Positions 1-4,250 of a stretch of DNA of 5,752 nucleotides are shown piece after piece. Under the pieces are notes generated by a model. The model worked only from the letters and a program-made list of their open reading frames with translations, was not told the origin of the DNA and did not search any database. How positions within the stretch are numbered: the stretch's first letter is position 1; each line of letters starts with the position of its first letter. A program made the translations under genes and the position numbers. Source of the DNA: Proteobacteria bacterium UBA1673 (GTDB taxonomy: Bacteria; Pseudomonadota; Gammaproteobacteria; Comchoanobacterales; Comchoanobacteraceae). The stretch covers positions 1,674 to 7,425 of the forward strand of contig DCKN01000049.1 of the NCBI GenBank assembly GCA_002320385.1, read 5' to 3'.

Positions 1-1
1 C

Positions 2-454
2 GGGTCCGACCGTCCAACTGGCGTTTTCCGGCCAAATTTTCATGATTTTTTGAAAAATCGCGACATTGATGTCATTGAACTCACCGCTGGTAAGCACAAA
101 CGATCAATCAGTACCATCGGTAAACTTACCTCAGACGGTAAGAAACATACAACGTCGCAACTCAAAGCGATCCATGAGCAATTCAAGGAACTTGTCGGTG
201 CATATCGCCCTCAGATTGAGATAGAAAAAGTAGCGACAGGGGATTATTGGACTGCCAAAGCTGCGCTTGCGCTTGGCTTGGTTGATGATTTAACAACAAG
301 TGACACCTATATTACTGAGCTGATCTCTACCAACGAGGTATGGGAGGTTTCTACGCTAAAGAAGAAATCGTTGAAGTCTATGGTATCTGAATCCACTCAG
401 GCGCTTTTTTCAGCGCTGATTGGGTTGATGCATCGTCATAATTCGGGTATCTAG
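2..454 (+). CDS. sohB: SohB-family S49 peptidase, C-terminal part (5' end outside window)
   Basis: This is the C-terminal 150 codons of a probable SohB, an inner-membrane-associated serine peptidase of family S49 related to signal peptide peptidase SppA. The frame is open to the left edge, so the TTG at 50 is an internal Leu codon and not a start. Visible family features in order are PNFHDFL (from about base 32), the block DID..ELTAG.HKR, YRP...IEKVATG..W, and GLVDDLTTSD. From what is known of S49 enzymes, the catalytic Ser lies upstream (not visible here). The Lys of the TAGxxK motif (codon 98-100) is the likely general base of the Ser-Lys dyad, and it is intact. E. coli SohB is about 349 residues, so somewhat under half is present. 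The first ~10 codons (GSDRPTGVFR) fit the family poorly. The stop lies 11 nt before ubiG, suggesting one transcript. The family call is firm; the exact paralog (SohB versus SppA-like) is very likely SohB. Confidence 0.92.
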   Translation, partial: GSDRPTGVFRPNFHDFLKNRDIDVIELTAGKHKRSISTIGKLTSDGKKHTTSQLKAIHEQFKELVGAYRPQIEIEKVATGDYWTAKAALALGLVDDLTTSDTYITELISTNEVWEVSTLKKKSLKSMVSESTQALFSALIGLMHRHNSGI

Positions 455-465
455 ATTGTTCTGTC

Positions 466-1155
466 ATGCGTGATGTGTATTCAGATAATGCTAAACACTG
501 GTGGGATGAGCAGGGGCCGTTTAAAATGTTGCATCGAATGCACCCCCATCGATTGGCTTGTTTGTTGAATCATATTCCTAAGATTTCTGATGCACACGTA
601 CTCGACTATGCTTGTGGTGGGGGCTTGATGTCAGAGTCTTTGTGTCGTTTAGGCGCTCGAGTGGTTGGTGTTGACCAAAGTGCTGAAATCATTGATGCTG
701 CGCGTTCGCATGCGCTTGCAGAGCAGCTTGCCGTTACCTATATCCATGGCACGATTGATTCGCTTGACGATGTTTATTTCACAGACGACCCGTTTGATGT
801 TGTCTGTGCACTTGAGTGTTTGGAGCATGTCCAATCGCCTGAGCGAATGCTTGCTAGTTTATCCAGTTGTCTCAAGCCGGGTGGTTATGCGGTTTTTTCG
901 ACTATCAACCGAACTGCACAGAGTGCTCTACTTGGGATTTTTGCTGCTGAGTATCTACTTGGTTGGGTTGAGCCTGGCACGCATGAGTATGATAAATTTA
1001 TTAAACCCAGTGAATTGGTACGTATGGCTGAATCTTCAGGGTTAAATCTGATTGACTTACAGGGAATTAGCTTTGATACTAAAAGACAAGATTTTTATCT
1101 TAGTGGTGATGTGTCAATCAACTACATCACTGTATTCAGAAAATCTGTTGGCTGA
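466..1155 (+). CDS. ubiG: Bifunctional ubiquinone O-methyltransferase UbiG
   Basis: This 229-residue SAM-dependent class I methyltransferase performs both O-methylation steps of ubiquinone synthesis: on the 2-polyprenyl-6-hydroxyphenol-type intermediate and on 3-demethylubiquinol. Family signatures are present in order. They are WWDEQGPFKMLHRMHP (residues 12-27), the SAM-binding motif I VLDYACGGG (45-53), the acidic residue after strand 2 in VVGVD (D70), ALECLEHVQSP (115-125), LKPGGYAVFSTINRT (136-150), AEYLLGWVEPGTHEYDKFIKPSEL (161-184; in E. coli UbiG the equivalent segment is implicated in membrane contact), and a C-terminal INYITVFRK. The length is close to the usual ~240, with a slightly short N-terminus. 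ATG 466 is the only usable start in this frame after a stop at 439-441. No clear Shine-Dalgarno precedes it, which fits translational coupling to sohB 11 nt upstream. The family's usual DVGCGGG is DYACGGG here, so the first glycine of motif I is Ala. That variant is common in other methyltransferases and should not abolish binding. Confidence 0.95.
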   Translation: MRDVYSDNAKHWWDEQGPFKMLHRMHPHRLACLLNHIPKISDAHVLDYACGGGLMSESLCRLGARVVGVDQSAEIIDAARSHALAEQLAVTYIHGTIDSLDDVYFTDDPFDVVCALECLEHVQSPERMLASLSSCLKPGGYAVFSTINRTAQSALLGIFAAEYLLGWVEPGTHEYDKFIKPSELVRMAESSGLNLIDLQGISFDTKRQDFYLSGDVSINYITVFRKSVG

Positions 1156-1210
1156 TGCTCAACCGTAGTGTGTTAGCATGATAGGTTCACCGTTGTGAAA
1201 GTTATTCAGA

Positions 1211-1227
1211 AAAAATTCATAATTTTT
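1211..1227 (+). terminator. AT-rich hairpin downstream of ubiG, possible terminator
   Basis: AAAAATT (1211-1217) and AATTTTT (1221-1227) form a perfect 7-bp stem around a CAT loop. The A-run and T-run flank the loop, so the structure could act on either strand. It lies 56 nt after the ubiG stop. CCGT/ACGG and AAAG/CTTT segments outside it could extend the fold with mismatches. The stem has no G or C, so it would be weak. This is the only terminator-like structure near the end of ubiG. Confidence 0.3.
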
Positions 1228-1568
1228 CCTTTAGTCACGGTTGCAATAATGCATCGTTTGAAAATCAATGCTGTGCCGCCATGTTCACAACCGGGGTGAA
1301 AGCACATAATACGCAGATCATCATGTCATTTCCAACCATAGACCGTTTGTTAGAACTGAAGATGCAGCGATGGTGATCAGCTAGGAAACAGTCGTCTGCA
1401 AAGCAAAATAGTTCAAAACGTTATACGACCTAACGCCCGTCATACCGAAAAACTATCTGCGCTAAAAACGACTTGATAAGATGGAAATAGGGGGTAAAGT
1501 ACTGATGCCCATCATGGGAATACATATGCTTCTTGTTTCAGTACTGGCCTTTTATCATCCAGCAAACA

Positions 1569-1617
1569 CAGGGATGCGTCACTTGCTCAGTGACGTGGAC
1601 GTATCTGGGCTTTTTTT
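1569..1617 (+). terminator. Candidate Rho-independent terminator in the spacer
   Basis: CGTCACT (1577-1583) pairs with AGTGACG (1589-1595) around a 5-nt loop. A second set, CAG..AT (1569-1575) with ATCTG (1603-1607), could extend the stem across an internal loop. Seven T residues follow at 1611-1617. This is the strongest hairpin plus T-run in the window. It ends no recognised gene, so it may mark the end of an unseen RNA or a decayed gene, or stop read-through from ubiG. Confidence 0.33.
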
Positions 1618-1684
1618 CTTCTGGCCAACTGTCGCTATGGCCAAGTGTTTACTGAGCGATAACCATCGGTGATTGTTTTGAGAT

Positions 1685-1742
1685 GACTAAGGATTTGTGA
1701 TAGCAATCCTTTGTCTAGTTCGTTTGTCTAAGGTTTGTGATT
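1685..1742. repeat. Cluster of short inverted and direct repeats upstream of the unknown gene
   Basis: GACTAAGGATT (1685-1695) and AATCCTTTGTC (1705-1715) form a 10-bp stem with one T-T mismatch and a 9-nt loop. TTTGTCTA occurs twice, 13 bp apart (1710-1717 and 1723-1730). CTAAGGATTTGTGAT (1687-1701) recurs as CTAAGGTTTGTGATT (1728-1742), with one base missing. The cluster ends about 33 bp before the putative -35 box of the next gene, where regulator sites are often found. No T-run follows, so it is not a terminator. Confidence 0.45.
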
Positions 1743-1774
1743 AACCATTGATATGATTTATCGTCTTAGGGCTT

Positions 1775-1804
1775 TTGATAACGCTGGAAGATCTTTTTTA
1801 TTAG
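1775..1804 (+). promoter_or_regulatory. Putative sigma70-type promoter of the 616-residue gene
   Basis: TTGATA (1775-1780, five of six to TTGACA) is followed after 18 bp by TATTAG (1799-1804, four of six to TATAAT). Transcription would start near 1811. That leaves a leader of about 30 nt to ATG 1844 and almost none to ATG 1814. The -10 box is weak, so the call is tentative. Confidence 0.3.
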
Positions 1805-1813
1805 TGTAATACT

Positions 1814-1828
1814 ATGATCAATGATCAT
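1814..1828. promoter_or_regulatory. 15-bp palindrome in the leader, possible operator
   Basis: ATGATCA-A-TGATCAT is a perfect 7-bp inverted repeat with a single central base. It sits just after the predicted transcription start and just before the ribosome binding site. It contains the upstream ATG at 1814. A dimeric repressor site is one reading. As a hairpin it would have almost no loop, so a DNA-level role is more likely. The dyad symmetry is certain; the function is inferred. Confidence 0.35.
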
Positions 1829-1830
1829 CA

Positions 1831-1836
1831 TAAGGA
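1831..1836 (+). promoter_or_regulatory. Ribosome binding site that selects ATG 1844
   Basis: TAAGGA lies 7 nt before ATG 1844. The upstream in-frame ATG at 1814 is preceded by TTAGTGTAATACT, which has no Shine-Dalgarno match. This is the reason for annotating the shorter protein. Confidence 0.7.
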
Positions 1837-1843
1837 TACAATA

Positions 1844-3694
1844 ATGTTTAATAATGATTCCCCAAAGGCATCACCGATGCAGTCATGGCGAAACTGGTAT
1901 GACCAGCGTCAGGAGTATGTGTTTAATCTGATCAAACGGATTCATGTGCTTATTGATGCACTATCACTTGCGGTGGAGAATATGCAGGCTGATAATGATT
2001 TTTATTCTCGTGGAAGTCGTGAAAACTTTGATTTAGAAAAATCTAAGACTGCTGAGTTTAAGTCCCAAACTGGCACGCTTACTGCGCATTTGTCTGAATT
2101 GGATGCTGTGAGTTTCCGAGATATCGAACAGTCTCTAGAGACCTTGCGGACCCAATATGAGGAAGAAATTAGTTCCCCGGTCGAAGAGTTAAAATTATTC
2201 GGTTTTCCAGATGTTTGCGAGCATTCGTCAAGCTTTTCTAATGCGTGCCAGAGTGCCCACGAAGCGATGGTGCGTGTGCTCAAGAAAATCAGTTATATTT
2301 TGACTTATACGGCAAGTTCTCATAAGCAGATGTTTGCTGGAGAAGTACTTATGCGTTTCGGTAAATTACAAAAAATTAGTGATGATTTGGCCCTGATGGG
2401 GAAATCATTTGATGAGCTAGAGGACAAGGATCAACGATTATATCGGCTCAATGCCATGCTTGCTAGCCTACAACTGACTGACTCGCAGGAATCGATTGTT
2501 AATGGTCAAAATCAACTTCGTGTGATTGCGGCCTGCTTGGCAAGAGATACGCTAATTGATGATACTAGTCGGCAGTCGATTGGCCAGCAAATTCACCTCA
2601 AGGTCAGCCAGTCAACATGTTTGAGTTATATCACTAAATGTGAGTTTTATTCCTTGTTAATGTTGATGCTTTCGAGTGAGTTAGACGACACCGTGCGAGA
2701 CTCTGTGCATACAACCATACGTGCAAAACTTAGAGGGGGCGATATGCCAGATGCACAGAAACTTGATTACTATATTTGCTTCCTTGAAATGCTTGATATT
2801 CAGAGTGATGATATTGAGCTTAAGAAGAATATATTGATGCATATGTTGGGCGAGATTTGTCACGATATTGATCGGTTGAAGCAATCTTGTCTGGATGCTG
2901 GTGAATCGCCTGTTATCACCCATAAAACGCTGGTTCTTAATTCTGATCGATTGGTGAGTGATCTACGCAGACGTAAGACCAATGCTAAATCAGATCCAGC
3001 TGTGCTTTTTAAGCCTATGCCAGGTAATCCCGATCATGCTTCTGGATCTTGTGAACATCGATTATCGCCAATCGCTGAAGAGGTTCAGATTAATTCGGAC
3101 CTATCTCACGTATCTACCAATTATTATCAACAGTTTATATTGCTTGAGCAAATGTTTAAATTTCGTCTAGAGTCATACGTCTGTGCGGACGGTTCAGCGC
3201 AGGATCATGCTGAGTTTCTTAATAAGCAAATTGATTGTCTTGAATCTACGAAGTTACCATCTGTTGATTATGCCCTTCATCTTGCGTTTTGGAAGTTAAA
3301 AGTTCATACATTGGCCAATCTCATTGCTGCACAAAGCCGTTTTTCAATGAGTAGACCATGCGCATATCTGTTTTTTGTTTCACCAGCGCAATGGTTTTCT
3401 CCCCTAGATATCGAGACGTGTAAAAAGCGGTTTACAGAAGCCATATGGTCTGAGCCGTCAATTAACGTTGAAGAAATCATCAAGATTTATCGAATACTTG
3501 AGTCCTATAAGGATGATGCATTGGTACAAGATATGAGTGGTATGTTTCAAGACATGATGGATCAGTTTTGGTCTGATGATTGTTTAGACTCAGATTCTAT
3601 CCATCGTGCTTTCAAAGATACAAGCAGAGGCTTAAATAATGTGGTTCCGCATGTTGTTGATGCTGAATGCAAACCTTTAATCAAAGGTTTATGA
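1844..3694 (+). CDS. Unknown 616-residue helical protein, paralog A of a tandem pair
   Basis: I do not recognise a known domain. The protein has no signal peptide or membrane segment and is probably cytoplasmic, rich in Leu-heavy amphipathic helices. Residues are counted from ATG 1844. A charged, possibly coiled-coil stretch spans about 90-117, and an FGFPD motif lies at 119-123. Residues 199-317 align without gaps to 187-305 of the 493-residue protein at 4228-5709. The best block (about 244-317) has roughly 35 % identity by hand count, including RQ.IG, V.QST.L..I, EF..LL.L.LS and K.D.Y.CF.E. A polar linker with Pro, Asn, Ser and Arg (about 355-415) is absent from the paralog. A C-terminal part carries R-x-T-x-x-I-W-x-x-P (529-538). 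The start is chosen because TAAGGA sits 7 nt upstream; ATG 1814 would add ten residues. Long open frame, shared motifs and good RBS make it a real gene. A secretion-system effector is possible, but nothing in the sequence shows it. Confidence 0.85.
   Translation: MFNNDSPKASPMQSWRNWYDQRQEYVFNLIKRIHVLIDALSLAVENMQADNDFYSRGSRENFDLEKSKTAEFKSQTGTLTAHLSELDAVSFRDIEQSLETLRTQYEEEISSPVEELKLFGFPDVCEHSSSFSNACQSAHEAMVRVLKKISYILTYTASSHKQMFAGEVLMRFGKLQKISDDLALMGKSFDELEDKDQRLYRLNAMLASLQLTDSQESIVNGQNQLRVIAACLARDTLIDDTSRQSIGQQIHLKVSQSTCLSYITKCEFYSLLMLMLSSELDDTVRDSVHTTIRAKLRGGDMPDAQKLDYYICFLEMLDIQSDDIELKKNILMHMLGEICHDIDRLKQSCLDAGESPVITHKTLVLNSDRLVSDLRRRKTNAKSDPAVLFKPMPGNPDHASGSCEHRLSPIAEEVQINSDLSHVSTNYYQQFILLEQMFKFRLESYVCADGSAQDHAEFLNKQIDCLESTKLPSVDYALHLAFWKLKVHTLANLIAAQSRFSMSRPCAYLFFVSPAQWFSPLDIETCKKRFTEAIWSEPSINVEEIIKIYRILESYKDDALVQDMSGMFQDMMDQFWSDDCLDSDSIHRAFKDTSRGLNNVVPHVVDAECKPLIKGL
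3671..3690 (+). terminator. Hairpin at the very end of paralog A, weak terminator candidate
   Basis: AAACCTTT (3671-3678) and AAAGGTTT (3683-3690) form a perfect 8-bp stem with a 4-nt AATC loop. It covers the last codons and ends just before the TGA at 3692-3694. No T-run follows beyond the three T of the stem, so termination would be inefficient. It could protect the 3' end or slow ribosomes at the stop. Confidence 0.3.
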
Positions 3695-3744
3695 TGATTT
3701 GATCATTGACATATGAGTTGGACTCTGCATTGAGATGCCTGCTG

Positions 3745-3773
3745 ATGATTGTCTTATTATAATTGACAATCAT
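3745..3773 (+). promoter_or_regulatory. Inverted repeat enclosing a TATAAT box, upstream of the cysteine-rich peptide
   Basis: ATGATTGTC (3745-3753) and GACAATCAT (3765-3773) are perfect 9-bp inverted arms around an 11-nt centre. A perfect TATAAT (3758-3763) lies in the centre and ends one base before the right arm. If it is a -10 box, transcription starts near 3770 with a leader of about 50 nt to ATG 3820. No good -35 box is seen 16-18 bp upstream (ATGCCT region), so an activator, or a repressor bound across the arms, is plausible. A second option is TTGTCT (3749-3754) with TATTAT (3773-3778), 18-bp spacing. As RNA the repeat could form a hairpin, but no T-run follows. Confidence 0.4.
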
Positions 3774-3819
3774 ATTATTATGTACTGTATGAGTCGTATA
3801 ACAAAAAAAAGGTCATAAT

Positions 3820-3984
3820 ATGAAAATACATTCAATCGTCTCCATGTTCATACTCGCCGGCTGTTTGCTGGGTACATCACCTGCGGAAGGTAGGAAAAAT
3901 TGCCCCTCGTATAAGGCAAACAATTGTCCGAATGACTGTATGGTGAATAATGACAATAGATGTGTAAATAAAGTAATTGATTAG
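3820..3984 (+). CDS. Small exported cysteine-rich peptide (54 residues)
   Basis: A short gene with an excellent ribosome binding site: AAAAGGT (3807-3813) ends 6 nt before ATG. The N-terminus is a short signal sequence (K2, H4, then hydrophobic I6-L17). Two export readings are possible. Cleavage by signal peptidase I after S20-P21-A22 would give a 32-residue mature peptide. Alternatively LAGC (12-15) could be a lipobox, making it a lipoprotein anchored by C15; the signal would then be very short. The mature part is polar, Asn-rich and has four cysteines (28, 36, 40, 48) spaced C-x7-C-x3-C-x7-C, enough for two disulfides in the periplasm or outside. I do not recognise the family. It has its own likely promoter and lies between paralogs A and B. 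Role unknown: bacteriocin-like, structural or host-directed peptides are all possible and unproven. The gene itself is well supported by start, RBS and signal sequence. Confidence 0.65.
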   Translation: MKIHSIVSMFILAGCLLGTSPAEGRKNCPSYKANNCPNDCMVNNDNRCVNKVID

Positions 3985-4227
3985 ATTGACACAGTCATTG
4001 ACGATTTCCTTCTTGCATAATGCCGCCAATGTGTTAGCGTGACCGTCAATCCACAAGGAATAATCCTGAGTATCGTTGGGACGGTTGCTTAACTGCCGTA
4101 GTCGCTGCCAAACGATTTTGGTCGAGCGCCTGTATGGCTGTGATTGTTATCTTTACGCCGCTTCTTGCTCATCAACTTGTAACTCAGTATGCTGTAAGGC
4201 ATTCAATCCAATTTTTTAAGTGTTTGC
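3985..4227. other. Spacer between the cysteine-rich peptide and paralog B
   Basis: About 240 nt with no strong gene. TTGACA (3986-3991) and TTGACG (3998-4003) occur, and CATAAT lies at 4016-4021. The spacings (24 and 12 bp) are wrong for a normal sigma70 promoter. TGTGTTAGCGTGA (4030-4042) matches TGTGTTAGCATGA (1169-1181) after ubiG at 12 of 13 bases. Two frames are open for 48 codons or more. One (4070-4219) is Cys-rich but lacks a credible start. The other (4038-4250) has ATG 4134 and is listed separately. I see no tRNA or recognisable structured RNA. Confidence 0.45.
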
Positions 4228-4250
4228 ATGACCAATGGTCCGTTACCTGA
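4134..4250 (+). CDS. Possible 38-residue hydrophobic leader ORF overlapping paralog B
   Basis: ATG 4134 opens a 38-codon frame with a hydrophobic N-terminus (MAVIVIFTPLLAHQLV) and a polar tail. It ends at a TGA 23 nt inside paralog B in another frame. The frame is open upstream to 4038, but no start codon lies there. The ribosome binding site is weak. It could be a small membrane peptide, a translational-coupling leader for paralog B (which itself lacks a good RBS), a relic of a longer gene, or chance. Confidence 0.2.
   Translation: MAVIVIFTPLLAHQLVTQYAVRHSIQFFKCLHDQWSVT

Larger units (their letters stand above)
1156..1843. other. Long spacer between ubiG and the unknown gene; no convincing gene
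   Basis: About 690 nt without a recognisable gene. I read all frames and found only short open stretches. The longest, starting ATG 1481 or ATG 1505 and ending at 1672, would give 63 or 55 residues with two hydrophobic segments (MLLVSVLAF and LFFFW). ATG 1505 has a G-run (1490-1494) about 10 nt upstream, but the frame runs through a hairpin plus T-run and resembles nothing I know. A 17-codon frame at 1323-1376 (MSFPTIDRLLELKMQRW then stop) faintly recalls the N-terminus of IS21 IstB proteins, but nothing downstream supports that. The spacer also holds the hairpins, repeats and promoter listed separately. It may be a decayed gene or a regulatory region. Confidence 0.5.

Noticed and set aside
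649..834. Minus-strand open frame inside ubiG, and similar ones at 2002-2283, 2681-2923 and 5258-5476
   Set aside because: Each lies wholly inside a well-supported + strand gene and shows no family likeness; they are antisense shadows.
665..1045. 126-codon + strand frame inside ubiG, with others at 2958-3170 and 4580-4771
   Set aside because: Out-of-frame overlaps of real genes with biased composition and no recognisable motifs.
1323..1376. Possible IS21 IstB N-terminal remnant (PTIDRLLELKMQ)
   Set aside because: The likeness covers about 12 residues, a stop follows at once, and neither other frame continues the family. No inverted terminal repeats or istA trace seen.
1481..1672. 63-codon (or 55-codon from 1505) hydrophobic open frame in the spacer
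   Set aside because: No recognisable similarity. ATG 1481 has a poor RBS, and the frame runs through a hairpin with a T-run. Length is within chance. Kept only as a note in the spacer entry.
1156..1843. CRISPR array, tRNA or known structured RNA in the spacer
   Set aside because: The repeats are too short and few for CRISPR, and no cloverleaf or familiar RNA core could be read by eye.
3998..4021. TTGACG plus CATAAT as a promoter for paralog B
   Set aside because: The 12-bp spacing is too short for a sigma70 promoter, and the neighbouring TTGACA is 24 bp from the same -10 box.
4070..4219. Cysteine-rich open frame in the spacer after the secreted peptide (several C-x-C and CC pairs)
   Set aside because: It has no ATG; the first TTG is 17 nt from the nearest AAGGA. 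There is no signal sequence, and the cysteine spacing does not match the peptide at 3820. Probably chance.
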